Source: JBBPZA01 sp963797015 (GTDB lineage Bacteria; Actinomycetota; Thermoleophilia; Solirubrobacterales; Solirubrobacteraceae). Taken from it: a stretch of DNA of 64,000 nt. The position numbers were made by a program, and so were the translations under genes. The notes below the pieces were generated by a model. The model saw nothing but the letters and a program-made list of their open reading frames with translations. It searched no databases and was not told the origin of the DNA. Of this stretch, positions 41,304 through 49,370 are shown in pieces (within the stretch, counting starts at the first letter, position 1; each line of letters opens with the position of its first letter). The stretch spans positions 151,727 to 215,726 of the forward strand of contig CAWCNV010000012.1 in the NCBI GenBank assembly GCA_963797015.1, written 5' to 3'.

Positions 41304-43277
41304 ATGAGCCGTTTTTTCAAGAGCGCCGCCTTTCCCATCCTGATCGTGGTGGTGCTCGCGTTCTTCGCCCAGAAGCTGATCAGCCCCGGCGGCCAACGGG
41401 AGAAGCCGCAGTTCTCCGACTTCCTCGCGCAGGTCAACACCGGCCAGGTCAAGAGCGCGAATCTGAAGACCAAGGACAACACGGTCCAGGTCACGCTCAA
41501 GAACAACCAGAAGTACGAGGTCGGCTATCCCGACGACTACGGCAACGAGCTCGTCAACAAGCTGCAGGCCAAGGACGTCCGCTTCAACGTCGAGGGCCGC
41601 AAGTCCAACGGCTGGCTGTCGCTGCTGACCTACGTGCTGCCGTTCCTGATCTTCATCGGGTTCTGGATATTCCTGATGAACCAGGTCCAAGGCGGCGGAT
41701 CGAAGGTCATGAGCTTCGGCAAGTCGCGCGCCAAGCGACTGTCGGTGGACTCGCCCAAGATCACCTTCCGCGACGTCGCGGGGGTCGACGAGGCGGTCGA
41801 GGAGCTGCACGAGATCAAGGAGTTCCTCGAGAACCCCAAGAAGTTCCAGGCGCTGGGCGCGCGCATACCCAAGGGCGTGCTGCTGTTCGGCCCGCCCGGC
41901 ACGGGCAAGACGCTGCTGGCCCGCGCGGTCGCGGGCGAGGCCGGCGTGCCGTTCTTCTCGATCTCCGGCTCTGACTTCGTCGAGATGTTCGTGGGCGTCG
42001 GCGCCAGCCGCGTGCGCGACCTCTTCGAGCAGGCCAAGCAGAACTCGCCCTGCATCATCTTCATGGACGAGATCGACGCCGTCGGGCGCCATCGCGGCGC
42101 GGGCCTGGGCGGAGGCCACGACGAGCGCGAGCAGACCCTCAACCAGCTGCTGGTCGAGATGGACGGCTTCGAGATGAAGGACAACATCATCCTCATCGCC
42201 GCCACCAACCGGCCCGACATCCTCGACCCCGCGCTGCTTCGCCCGGGCCGCTTCGACCGTCAGATCGTCGTCGACCGCCCGGACCGCAAGGGCCGAGCGA
42301 AGATCCTCGAAGTTCACACGCGCGGCAAGCCGATTGCGAGGGAAATCGATATCGACGCTCTGGCGGGGCAGACGCCCGGCTTCACCGGCGCGGATCTGTC
42401 GAACCTCGTCAACGAGGCCGCGCTGCTCGCCGCCCGCAACGGCCACCGCGAGATCGGCCAGCACGAGCTCGAGGAAGGGATCATGCGGGTCATCGCGGGT
42501 CCGGAGAAGAAGACCCGCGTGATGTCCGACAAGGAGCGGCTGATCACCGCCTATCACGAGATGGGCCACGCGATCGTCGGGCACTACCTGCCCAACTCCG
42601 ACCCCGTCCACAAGATCTCGATCATGGCCCGGGGCCAGGCATTGGGCTACACGATCTCGCTGCCCCAGGAGGACAGGTTCCTCACCACGCGGGCGGAGCT
42701 GACCGACACGATGGCGATGACGCTCGGAGGCCGCGCCGCCGAGGAGATCGTCTTCGGCGAGATCACCACGGGCGCGTCCAACGACCTCGAAAAGGTGACA
42801 GGCACGGCCAAGCAGATGGTGATGCGCTTCGGGATGAGCGAGAAACTCGGTCCGCGCGTGTTCGGTCACGACCACGGCCAGCCCTTCCTGGGCCGCGAGT
42901 TCTCCTCAGAGCCAGACTACTCCGACGAGATCGCGCGCGAGATCGACGACGAGATCCGCAGGATCGTGGAGGGCGCGCACCAGCAGGCGCGCGACATCCT
43001 GCTCGACAACCGCGACGCGCTCGAGCGCATCTCGCAGGTCCTCGTCAAGCGCGAGACGATCGAGAAGGAGCAGTTCGAGGCGCTGCTGGCAGGGCGCTCC
43101 GAGGAGGAGATCTTTCCGCCCGAGGAGCCCGTGCGGCCGGAGCTGCCCGTGCCCCCTGCGCCCCCGGACCGCGCCCCCGGCCGCGACGTGCCGCGCCCGC
43201 TGCCTAGGCCTGGACTCGCGGGCGGCACCGCGGACATGCGGGCCGACGAGCCCCCGCAGCGCCCGCCGCTGCTCTAG
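41304..43277 (+). CDS. ftsH: ATP-dependent zinc metalloprotease FtsH
   Basis: The 657-residue membrane protease has two helices (FPILIVVVLAFFAQKLI, ~10-27; WLSLLTYVLPFLIFIGFWIF, ~98-118) flanking an extracytoplasmic domain. The AAA domain carries Walker A GPPGTGKTLLARA (~196) and the pore motif FVEMFVGVGASRVRDLF. The protease domain has zinc motif HEMGHAIVGH (~418) and the third ligand region near ITTGASNDLEKVT. The C-terminal tail is Pro-rich. It removes misfolded or unassembled membrane proteins. A TAGGCT hexamer at 41256-41261 would give a ~40-base leader. Confidence 0.95.
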   Translation: MSRFFKSAAFPILIVVVLAFFAQKLISPGGQREKPQFSDFLAQVNTGQVKSANLKTKDNTVQVTLKNNQKYEVGYPDDYGNELVNKLQAKDVRFNVEGRKSNGWLSLLTYVLPFLIFIGFWIFLMNQVQGGGSKVMSFGKSRAKRLSVDSPKITFRDVAGVDEAVEELHEIKEFLENPKKFQALGARIPKGVLLFGPPGTGKTLLARAVAGEAGVPFFSISGSDFVEMFVGVGASRVRDLFEQAKQNSPCIIFMDEIDAVGRHRGAGLGGGHDEREQTLNQLLVEMDGFEMKDNIILIAATNRPDILDPALLRPGRFDRQIVVDRPDRKGRAKILEVHTRGKPIAREIDIDALAGQTPGFTGADLSNLVNEAALLAARNGHREIGQHELEEGIMRVIAGPEKKTRVMSDKERLITAYHEMGHAIVGHYLPNSDPVHKISIMARGQALGYTISLPQEDRFLTTRAELTDTMAMTLGGRAAEEIVFGEITTGASNDLEKVTGTAKQMVMRFGMSEKLGPRVFGHDHGQPFLGREFSSEPDYSDEIAREIDDEIRRIVEGAHQQARDILLDNRDALERISQVLVKRETIEKEQFEALLAGRSEEEIFPPEEPVRPELPVPPAPPDRAPGRDVPRPLPRPGLAGGTADMRADEPPQRPPLL

Positions 43278-43588
43278 TCCGGGCGCGATGCGCGCCGCCG
43301 CGCGCGAATCGCGAGTGCGAGCGCAACGACGAACGCGACCAGCGCGACCCCGGTGATGGCCCTGCCGATCCTCCACGACGCGGGTCTGTAGGAGAGCACG
43401 ACGCGGTGGCGCCCGGTCCCACAGGACTCCCCGAAGCGCGTAGAGCGCGGCAGCGGCAGACGGCGGCCGCCGGCTCGCCGCCAACAATGCACGAGACCCG
43501 GGCGGTGCGCCCACCGAACCGGACCCCAACGCCTCACCAGTACAACAGTCGCGCTCTGTTCTCGAGAAAGCGGCGCCGCTGAGATCAT
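43274..43588 (-). pseudogene. Remnant resembling the C-terminus of a large YfhO/glycosyltransferase-type membrane protein
   Basis: The minus frame ends with ESCGTGRHRVVLSYRPASWR and IGRAITGVALVAFVVALALA, then IRARRR. A beta strand followed by a last membrane helix is how YfhO-like and related mannosyltransferase proteins end. The 5' part (43400-43588) is Arg-rich and does not look like protein. There is no good start or ribosome site. I read it as a decayed gene tail in the place where folE lies in relatives, or possibly a frame that is open by chance. The match is by eye only. Confidence 0.35.
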
Positions 43589-43594
43589 GCCGTC

Positions 43595-44422
43595 ATGGCG
43601 CGCGGCTTCTGCATCATGGGCGTCGTCAACGTGACGCCCGACTCGTTCTCCGACGGCGGGCGCTTCCTGGACCCGCGCGCGGCCGTGCAGCATGGCCAAC
43701 GGCTGGCGGGCGAAGGGGCCGACATCCTCGACGTCGGCGGCGAGTCGACGCGGCCGGGAGCGGGGTCCGTCGGCGAGGACGAGGAGCTGCGCAGGGTGCT
43801 GCCGGTCATCGAGGAGCTCGCCACCGGGAAGGTCCCGGTGTCGATCGACACCTCGAAGGCGGCGGTCGCGCAGGCGGCGCTCGACGCGGGCGCGAGCTAC
43901 GTCAACGACGTGACCGCCCTGCGCGGCGATCCCGCATTGGCGGGCCTGGTCGCGGCGCGGGGCGTCGAGTGCTGCCTCATGCACATGCTCGGCGAGCCGC
44001 GCACGATGCAGGACGAGCCGCGCTACGACGACGTCGTCTCAGACGTTAAGGCGTTCCTGGAGGAGCGGCTCGCGTTCGCCGTTGGCGAGGGCATCGCCGA
44101 GGACAAGGTGATGGTCGATCCCGGGATCGGCTTCGGCAAGACGGCCGAGCACAACCTCGAGCTGCTGCGGCGCCTGGACGAGATCGTCGCCATCGGCCGG
44201 CCCGTCGTGGTCGGTACCTCGCGCAAGTCGTTCCTCGGGCGCATCACCGGACGCGAGGTGGGCGAGCGGCTGCCAGGGACGATCGCCACCAACGTGCTCG
44301 CGCTCGAGCGCGGCGCGACCGTGTTCCGCGTCCACGACGTGGCTCCGGTGCGCGATGCGCTCTCGGTGGCCCTTGCTACGGTCCGCGGCCGATGGCCGGC
44401 GACGAGGACGACGACGACCTGA
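43595..44422 (+). CDS. folP: Dihydropteroate synthase
   Basis: The 275-residue TIM-barrel enzyme of folate synthesis joins p-aminobenzoate to dihydropterin pyrophosphate. Motifs are IMGVVNVTPDSFSDGGRF (first loop), DVGGESTRPGAG (second loop), VSIDTSK, YVNDVTALRGDP and VDPGIGFGKTAEHNLELL, with GTSRKSFLG near the end. All conserved catalytic loops are present, so this is a true DHPS. The last 30 bases overlap the start of folB. folP-folB-folK is the actinobacterial folate cluster, but folE is missing from its usual place after ftsH. Confidence 0.95.
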   Translation: MARGFCIMGVVNVTPDSFSDGGRFLDPRAAVQHGQRLAGEGADILDVGGESTRPGAGSVGEDEELRRVLPVIEELATGKVPVSIDTSKAAVAQAALDAGASYVNDVTALRGDPALAGLVAARGVECCLMHMLGEPRTMQDEPRYDDVVSDVKAFLEERLAFAVGEGIAEDKVMVDPGIGFGKTAEHNLELLRRLDEIVAIGRPVVVGTSRKSFLGRITGREVGERLPGTIATNVLALERGATVFRVHDVAPVRDALSVALATVRGRWPATRTTTT

Positions 44423-44829
44423 TCGGCCCCGACGACGACGAGGACGAGGAGGAAGGCGGCGCCGAGACCGTCGTCACGATCGAGGTCAACGGCCTCTCGC
44501 TCTACACCCACCACGGCGTGACCGAAGCCGAGCGCGAGGTCGGGCAGCGCCTGGTCCTCGACCTGCGCCTCGACGTCGGCGAGTCCGACGCGACGCTCAC
44601 CGACCGCATCGAGGACGCCGTCGACTACGCGCAGGTGAGCCAGGCCGTCGCGCTCGTGGCCCAGCAGCGCTCCTACCGCACGCTCGAGCGCCTGTGCTCG
44701 GCCGTGGCCGACCGGCTGCTGGCCGACTTCGAGGTCGAGAGCGTGTGGGTCAAGGCGACCAAGCCCGAGCCTCCCATCCCGCTGCCGGTGGAGGAGGTCT
44801 CGGTCGAGGTGTGGCGCGAGCTCGAGTAG
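44392..44829 (+). CDS. folB: Dihydroneopterin aldolase
   Basis: The 145-residue protein cleaves dihydroneopterin to 6-hydroxymethyl-dihydropterin. The core begins VTIEVNGLSLYTHHGVTEAE and goes on with DAVDYAQVSQAVALVAQQR, RTLERLCSAVADRLLADF and VWVKATKPEPPIPLPVEEVS. An extra acidic N-terminal arm of ~25 residues (DEDDDDLIGPDDDEDEEE) is unusual. Either ATG 44392 is the true start with a disordered arm, or translation begins later, although no good later start is seen. Its first 30 bases overlap folP and its end overlaps folK. Confidence 0.9.
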   Translation: MAGDEDDDDLIGPDDDEDEEEGGAETVVTIEVNGLSLYTHHGVTEAEREVGQRLVLDLRLDVGESDATLTDRIEDAVDYAQVSQAVALVAQQRSYRTLERLCSAVADRLLADFEVESVWVKATKPEPPIPLPVEEVSVEVWRELE

Positions 44830-45326
44830 CGCGCGTCGGCTACCTGGGGCTGGGCTCCAACGTCGGCGACCGGCGCGGCGAGCTCGAGGCCGCCGCCCGC
44901 GCGCTGCCGGCGCGCGGCGTCGACGTGCTCGCGTCCTCGTCGGTCTACGAGACCGAGCCGGTGGGCGAGGAGACCCAGCAGCCGGACTTCCTCAACGCGT
45001 GCCTCGCGGTTCGCACCGCGCTCGCTCCCGAGGAGCTACTGGACGCGTGCAAGGCGGTGGAGCACGAGCTCGGTCGCCGTCCCGGTGGGCCGCGCCACGG
45101 GCCGCGGCCGATCGACGTGGACGTGCTGCTGCTCGGTGACGAGGTGCATGCCTCGGCGCGGCTGCGGCTGCCCCACCCCGAGGTCACCACGAGGCGCTTC
45201 GTGCTCGTGCCGTTGCTCGAGCTCGATCCGGCGCTGCGGACGCCGGACGGCACGCGGCTCGCCGACGCGCTCGAAGCGCTGAGCCCGGGTCAGGCGGTCC
45301 TGCGCGCCGGACCGCCGCTCGCCTGA
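44811..45326 (+). CDS. folK: 2-Amino-4-hydroxy-6-hydroxymethyldihydropteridine pyrophosphokinase
   Basis: The 171-residue enzyme moves pyrophosphate from ATP to hydroxymethyl-dihydropterin. It shows VGYLGLGSNVGDRRGELEAA, SSVYETEPVG, QPDFLNACLAV, the signature RHGPRPIDVDVLLLGD and LPHPEVTTRRFVLVPLLEL. The start is taken as GTG 44811, which overlaps folB by 19 bases and gives a normal N-terminus. No other suitable start lies closer. It completes the pterin branch with folB and folP. Confidence 0.92.
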   Translation: MARARVARVGYLGLGSNVGDRRGELEAAARALPARGVDVLASSSVYETEPVGEETQQPDFLNACLAVRTALAPEELLDACKAVEHELGRRPGGPRHGPRPIDVDVLLLGDEVHASARLRLPHPEVTTRRFVLVPLLELDPALRTPDGTRLADALEALSPGQAVLRAGPPLA

Positions 45327-45335
45327 CCGAGCGAC

Positions 45336-45341
45336 GATAAT
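45336..45341 (+). promoter_or_regulatory. Leaderless-type -10 (GATAAT) of coaX
   Basis: GATAAT ends seven bases before GTG 45349, ten bases after the folK stop. Confidence 0.45.
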
Positions 45342-45348
45342 CGCGCCC

Positions 45349-46113
45349 GTGCTGCTCGCGGTCGACGTCGGGAACACCCAGACGCACTTCGGCGCGTTCC
45401 GCGGGCAGGAGCTCGTCGAGCACTGGCGCTTTGCGACCGTGCGCGAGTCGACCGCCGACGAGCTCGGCTCGGCGCTTAACAACCTGCTCGAGCTGCGCGG
45501 GCTGCACCTCGGCGACCTCGACGCCACCGTCGTCTCCTCGACCGTGCCGGTGCTCGAGCCGGAGTGGACGGCGATGGTTCGTCGCTATCTCGGCCACGAC
45601 CCGGTCGTGGTCGGCGCCGGGATCCGCACGGGAATGCCGATCCGCATCGACAACCCGCGCGAGCTGGGCGCCGATCGGCTGGTCAACGCGGTCGCCGGCT
45701 ACGCGGCGATCGGCGGCGCGTGCGTCGTGGTCGACTTCGGCACGGCGACGACGGCCGATGCCGTGTCGGCGAGCGGCGAGTACATGGGCGGCGTGATCGC
45801 GCCGGGCATCGAGATCTCCACCGAGGCGCTGACCTCGCGCGCGGCCAAGCTCGTGAACGTCGAGCTCTCCCCGCCGCGCTCGTTCATCGGCAAGTCGACG
45901 GTCGACGCCGTGCGCTCGGGGATCATCCACGGCTTCGCCGGGGCGGTCGACCGGATCGTGGGCGGAGTGCAGGAGGAGCTGGGCGAGGAGGCCGAGGCGA
46001 TCGCGACCGGAGGTCTCGCCCACGTCATAGCTCCGTTCACACAGACCATCGACCACGTAGACGACCTGCTCACCCTCACGGGCCTACGGATCGTGCACGA
46101 GCGCAACTCGTAG
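45349..46113 (+). CDS. coaX: Type III pantothenate kinase
   Basis: The 254-residue kinase performs the first step of coenzyme A synthesis. ASKHA-fold motifs are MLLAVDVGNTQTHFGAF (phosphate loop with Asp), ELGADRLVNAVAGYAA, VVVDFGTATTADAVSA and GGVIAPGIEISTEALTSRAA. It lies between folK and lysS as in mycobacteria. panC and panD, which often precede it, are absent here. GTG 45349 follows a GATAAT hexamer. The next gene is convergent beyond repeat element C. Confidence 0.93.
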   Translation: MLLAVDVGNTQTHFGAFRGQELVEHWRFATVRESTADELGSALNNLLELRGLHLGDLDATVVSSTVPVLEPEWTAMVRRYLGHDPVVVGAGIRTGMPIRIDNPRELGADRLVNAVAGYAAIGGACVVVDFGTATTADAVSASGEYMGGVIAPGIEISTEALTSRAAKLVNVELSPPRSFIGKSTVDAVRSGIIHGFAGAVDRIVGGVQEELGEEAEAIATGGLAHVIAPFTQTIDHVDDLLTLTGLRIVHERNS

Positions 46114-46126
46114 CGGCGGCTGCGTT

Positions 46127-46296
46127 TCGAACGGCGGGCGACGAAGGGGGAGGGAAGGGGCGGCGGCGCGGGCTTCAGCCGTTCTGGGGCGCGAAACCCA
46201 CGTCAGACGTTGTTTTCGCGCCCCAGAATGCTTGTAGGCGACCCGAGCTTGGCTCCAGGCGGCCCCTTCTTCTCACCCTCGTCGCCCGCCGTTCGG
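46127..46296. repeat. Intergenic repeat element C with ~36-bp imperfect terminal inverted repeats and a 15-bp hairpin
   Basis: The element begins CGAACGGCGGGCGACGA and ends with its inverted copy (CGTCGCCCGCCGTTCG to 46296). The similarity continues inward through AGGGGGAGGGAAGGGG and its counterpart. In the middle TTCTGGGGCGCGAAA (46182-46196) and TTTCGCGCCCCAGAA (46214-46228) form a perfect 15-bp stem around a 17-base loop. It fills the gap between convergent coaX and the split-barrel gene. Confidence 0.82.
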
Positions 46297-46304
46297 CCCT
46301 CGGA

Positions 46305-47249
46305 CTAGGTCTGCGCCGCGGACGCCCGCTCCTTCATCGCCCGCTTGAGCCCTCGCCGGGCCAGGAAGCCGTTTCCGAGCAGCAGGAGCGTCTTGTTGGC
46401 CGGCGCGCCGAAGCCGTTCTCGGTGTGCGGCGCGTAGAGGGCGCGACCGTCCGACACCGTCAGCCAGCCCGTGTGCTGCCTCGTGCGCAGGCCGATGAGC
46501 TGCGAGTTGTAGCTGTGGCCGAGCAGGCCGGCGCGGCGCGCGCCGTCGGGTAGCGGCGCCCGGGTGGTCAGCGCCAGGCCGCCCTCGGTTGCGCTGACGG
46601 CGCCGACGGGCACGATCACCGGGTGGCCGTCGCTCCCGCGGAAGGCGAGCAGCAGGTGGGGGAGCGCGGCGAGCCGCCTGGCCGCGCTCGCCACGTCCAC
46701 GCGCGGGCCGGCGCCCTTCTTGGGCGGCGACTGCGAGCCGGGCGCCTCGGGGAGTGGCTCGCCGACCACCTCGGGTGCACCCGCGCAGCCGAGGTCGGGC
46801 CAGGTGACCACGCGCGCCACCGCGACCTCCACCGGCACGCGGTCGGCGTAGTAGGCGGCGAGCCAGCGGTCCCAGAACGGGCCTCGCTTGGGCGCGCCGA
46901 GGAAGCGCGTCGCCGCCGGCGTCACGACGTCCTCCAAGTAGCGGCGGTCCGGGTGCTCGATGATGCGCGCGCTTCCCTGGACGAGCACGAAGCGCGGGTT
47001 GCCCTCCGCGAAGCCGTGCTCGCGCGCGTGGTAGGCGAGCGCGATGCGGGGGTCCCTGCGTAGCCGCTCGAGCTTGCGCCCGAAGCCCAGCGAGGTGGTG
47101 AACGTGACCTCGCCGCGCTCGCGGTCGCGGAGCCCGATCGGAGCGACCGCGGTCACGATCGCGCCGCCGGCCGGAGTCCCGTACGCGACCGCGGCGGTGA
47201 GGTCGCCCCCGATAACCTGATCGGCCTCGTCGGGCCACGACACCGGCAT
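46305..47249 (-). CDS. FMN-binding split-barrel (pyridoxamine-phosphate-oxidase-like) protein
   Basis: The 314-residue protein contains two split-barrel-type halves. The first has GEVTFTTSLGFGRKLERLRRDPRIALAYHAREHG and VLVQGSARIIE, typical of flavin- or F420-binding proteins of the PNPOx superfamily. The second has HPVIVPVGAVSATEGGLALTT, and an insert lies between. The substrate is unknown; actinobacterial relatives use FMN or F420. ATG 47249 is seven bases after TAGGCT on the minus strand, interlocked with the divergent dus promoter. Confidence 0.7.
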   Translation of the reverse strand: MPVSWPDEADQVIGGDLTAAVAYGTPAGGAIVTAVAPIGLRDRERGEVTFTTSLGFGRKLERLRRDPRIALAYHAREHGFAEGNPRFVLVQGSARIIEHPDRRYLEDVVTPAATRFLGAPKRGPFWDRWLAAYYADRVPVEVAVARVVTWPDLGCAGAPEVVGEPLPEAPGSQSPPKKGAGPRVDVASAARRLAALPHLLLAFRGSDGHPVIVPVGAVSATEGGLALTTRAPLPDGARRAGLLGHSYNSQLIGLRTRQHTGWLTVSDGRALYAPHTENGFGAPANKTLLLLGNGFLARRGLKRAMKERASAAQT

Positions 47250-47256
47250 CCGCGCG

Positions 47257-47274
47257 AGCCTACAGCCCTACCAT
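47257..47274. promoter_or_regulatory. Divergent pair of leaderless-type -10 hexamers
   Basis: Minus TAGGCT (47257-47262) is seven bases from ATG 47249. Plus TACCAT (47269-47274) is seven bases from GTG 47282. The 32-base gap between start codons contains both. Confidence 0.55.
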
Positions 47275-47281
47275 CAGCCCC

Positions 47282-48325
47282 GTGCCCGCGCTCGCATCCG
47301 ACTCGCCTTCTGGCGAGGGGCCGCCGATGGTCCCGCCAGCCGCTCTCACCGACCCCTGGAGGCTCGGCGGCGTGTCCGTGCCCAACCGCGTGGTGCTCGC
47401 GCCGCTCGCCGGGATCGGCTCGTGGTTCGTGCGCCTGCAGGCCAAGCGCCACGGAGCCGGGATGGCGGTCTCGGAGATGGTCTCGAGCCACGCCGTCCAC
47501 CATGGCAACCAGCGCACGTGCACCGAGATGCTGCGCATCCACCCCGACGAGCGCGGCGCCGGCCCGACCTCGATCCAGCTGTTCGGCGCCGACCCCGAGA
47601 TCATGCGCTCGGCGGCGGCGCGGGTCGCCGAGGCCGGTCCCGACCTCATCGACCTCAACATGGGCTGTCCCGTGCCCAAGGTGTGCAAGACGGGCGCGGG
47701 CGCAGCGCTGCTGGCTGAGCCTGCCCGGGCCGTCGCGGTCGCCCGCGCGGCGCGCGAGGGGAGCGGCCTGCCGGTCACGGTCAAGCTGCGTCCCGGCCTG
47801 CGGCCGGGCGACCGCGACGGCGTCGAGCTCGCGCGACGGCTCGTCGAGGACGCCGGCGTGGTGGGCATCGCGTTCCATCCGCGCCACGCCGAGCAGCATC
47901 ACCGCGGCGGGCCCGACTACGAGCTCGCCGCGAGCGTCGTGGCAGCGCTGCCGGTGCCGGTGATCCTCTCGGGCGGCCTGCGCGACGCCGCCCGCACCCG
48001 CGCCGCCTTCGAGCGCTCCGGAGCGGCCGCCGTGATGCTCGCGCGCGGTTCGCTCGGCAACCCGTGGCTGTTCTCAGAGCTGCTCGGCCTACGCGACGAG
48101 CCGCCTCCTCCCGAGGAGGTCGTGACCGAGCTCGAATGGGTGATGGAGCGGGCCGTGGAGCACCACGGTCCCGAGCGCGCGACTCGCAATCTGCGCCGCT
48201 TCTACCCCTGGTACATGGAGCGTCTCGGGGCGCCCAAACGCGTCGCGGAGGCGATGCAGAGGGCACCCGACATCGCTCATGCGCGACTCATTCTGGGCGA
48301 TCTGACGGTCCCGGTCGCGGCCTGA
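47282..48325 (+). CDS. tRNA-dihydrouridine synthase
   Basis: The 347-residue FMN enzyme reduces uridines in tRNA D-loops. The TIM barrel shows VLAPLAGIGSWFVRLQAKRHG, SIQLFGADPEIM, LIDLNMGCPVPKVCKTGAGAAL (catalytic Cys in VCK), VTVKLRPGLR and FHPRHAEQHHRG, then PVILSGGLRDAARTRAAFE and VMLARGSLGNPWLF. It belongs to the DusB-like bacterial group. The helical C-terminal domain (RNLRRFYPWYMERLG) is present. GTG 47282 is read from a leaderless-type -10. Confidence 0.9.
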   Translation: MPALASDSPSGEGPPMVPPAALTDPWRLGGVSVPNRVVLAPLAGIGSWFVRLQAKRHGAGMAVSEMVSSHAVHHGNQRTCTEMLRIHPDERGAGPTSIQLFGADPEIMRSAAARVAEAGPDLIDLNMGCPVPKVCKTGAGAALLAEPARAVAVARAAREGSGLPVTVKLRPGLRPGDRDGVELARRLVEDAGVVGIAFHPRHAEQHHRGGPDYELAASVVAALPVPVILSGGLRDAARTRAAFERSGAAAVMLARGSLGNPWLFSELLGLRDEPPPPEEVVTELEWVMERAVEHHGPERATRNLRRFYPWYMERLGAPKRVAEAMQRAPDIAHARLILGDLTVPVAA

Positions 48326-48346
48326 TTCGGCCGTCGAACCCGCCGC

Positions 48347-48352
48347 TATACT
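48347..48352 (+). promoter_or_regulatory. -10 element (TATACT) of greA
   Basis: TATACT lies 27 bases before ATG 48380, giving a leader of about 20 bases. No clear -35 is seen at 16-18 bp. Confidence 0.45.
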
Positions 48353-48379
48353 GCCCGCCCTTCCAACCCGGGACGGCTG

Positions 48380-48859
48380 ATGCCCAAGGACGTAATCCTC
48401 ACCCCGCAGGGGCTCGACAAGCTCAAGCAGGAGCTCGACTACCTGTCGGGCGACAAGCGCCGCGAAGTCGCCGAGCGCATCAAGGAAGCGCGCGAGTTCG
48501 GCGACATCTCCGAGAACTCCGAGTACGACGACGCCAAGAACGAGCAGGCCATGCTCGAGGCGAAGATCGCCGGCCTCGAGGAGAAGCTGCGCTCCGCCAC
48601 CGTGATCGACAGCTCGGATCTCGGGACCGACCAGGTGCGCGTGGGGTCGATCGTCCACGTCAAGGACGAGAAGAGCGGCAAGTCGACGAAGTACACGATC
48701 GTGGGCTCCGCCGAGGCGCGCCCGGCCGACAACAAGCTCTCCAACGAGTCGCCCGTCGGCAAGGCGCTGCTCGGCCACAAGCGCGGGGAGACGGTCTCGG
48801 TGCAGGTTCCGCGCGGCCCGGCGCGCAAGCTCAAGATCACGAAGATCGACGTCGGCTGA
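48380..48859 (+). CDS. greA: Transcription elongation factor GreA
   Basis: The 159-residue factor rescues backtracked RNA polymerase. The N-terminal coiled coil begins LTPQGLDKLKQELDYLSGDK and includes the tip residues in GDISENSEYDDAKNEQ, where the acidic pair stimulates RNA cleavage. The C-terminal FKBP-like domain has TKYTIVGSAEARPADNKLSN and SPVGKALLGHKRGETVSV. The length is normal. It stands alone under a TATACT promoter, between dus and lysS. Confidence 0.94.
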   Translation: MPKDVILTPQGLDKLKQELDYLSGDKRREVAERIKEAREFGDISENSEYDDAKNEQAMLEAKIAGLEEKLRSATVIDSSDLGTDQVRVGSIVHVKDEKSGKSTKYTIVGSAEARPADNKLSNESPVGKALLGHKRGETVSVQVPRGPARKLKITKIDVG

Positions 48860-48864
48860 CGCGG

Positions 48865-49347
48865 TCAGCCGCCGGTCACCTCGATCTCGTCCACGGCCCA
48901 GCCGCCCGGGCCGCGCTCGTCGACCATCGAGAACACGTAGCGGCGGCGGCCGTCGCGCGTGAGCAGCGCCGCGACCGCGCGCCTGGGGCCGGAGCTGACC
49001 GCGTCCGCGGCGCGCAGGTCGGCGGGCGCCGGAATGGAGCGGTCGGGCCGCTTCGCCTCGCCGGAGCGCAGGCACCCACCCAGGCCGCCGTACAGGCGGC
49101 GCAGCCGGGCGTCGGTCTGCTCGCCGCAGAAACGCTCGGCGTCGCCCCGGCGCGCCGCGGACAGGTAGTTGACGATCGTGCCCTGGATCGCGGCCTGGGT
49201 GCGCGCATCGACCTTCTTGCCGGCCGCAACCGAGCCCCGCTTCGCGGTCGAGCCGCGCTTCCCGTCACCGCCTCCGCAGCCGGCGGCGCCGGCCGTCAGC
49301 ACGAGCGCGCACGCGACGGCGATCGGCCTGTTCGGGCTCGGGTGCAC
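48865..49347 (-). CDS. Small secreted lipoprotein of unknown function
   Basis: The 160-residue protein has a signal peptide with lipobox TAGAAGC (VACALVLTAGAAGCGGGDGK), a Lys/Gly/Ser linker and a cystatin/NTF2-like globular part. In that part, TQAAIQGTIVNYLSAARRGD, ERFCGEQTDARLRRLYG and WAVDEIEVTGG fit an extracytoplasmic domain with a possible disulfide (FCGE and GGCLRS). GTG 49347 is six bases after TACTTT, whose hexamer overlaps the lysS -10. The stop is six bases from the greA stop. Confidence 0.7.
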   Translation of the reverse strand: MHPSPNRPIAVACALVLTAGAAGCGGGDGKRGSTAKRGSVAAGKKVDARTQAAIQGTIVNYLSAARRGDAERFCGEQTDARLRRLYGGLGGCLRSGEAKRPDRSIPAPADLRAADAVSSGPRRAVAALLTRDGRRRYVFSMVDERGPGGWAVDEIEVTGG

Positions 49348-49353
49348 GCCCGT

Positions 49354-49363
49354 AAAGTAATTT
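49354..49363. promoter_or_regulatory. Overlapping divergent -10 hexamers of lysS and a lipoprotein gene
   Basis: Minus TACTTT (49354-49359) is six bases from GTG 49347. Plus TAATTT (49358-49363) is seven bases from GTG 49371. They share bases 49358-49359, so polymerase cannot occupy both. Confidence 0.6.
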
Positions 49364-49370
49364 GCCGCCG

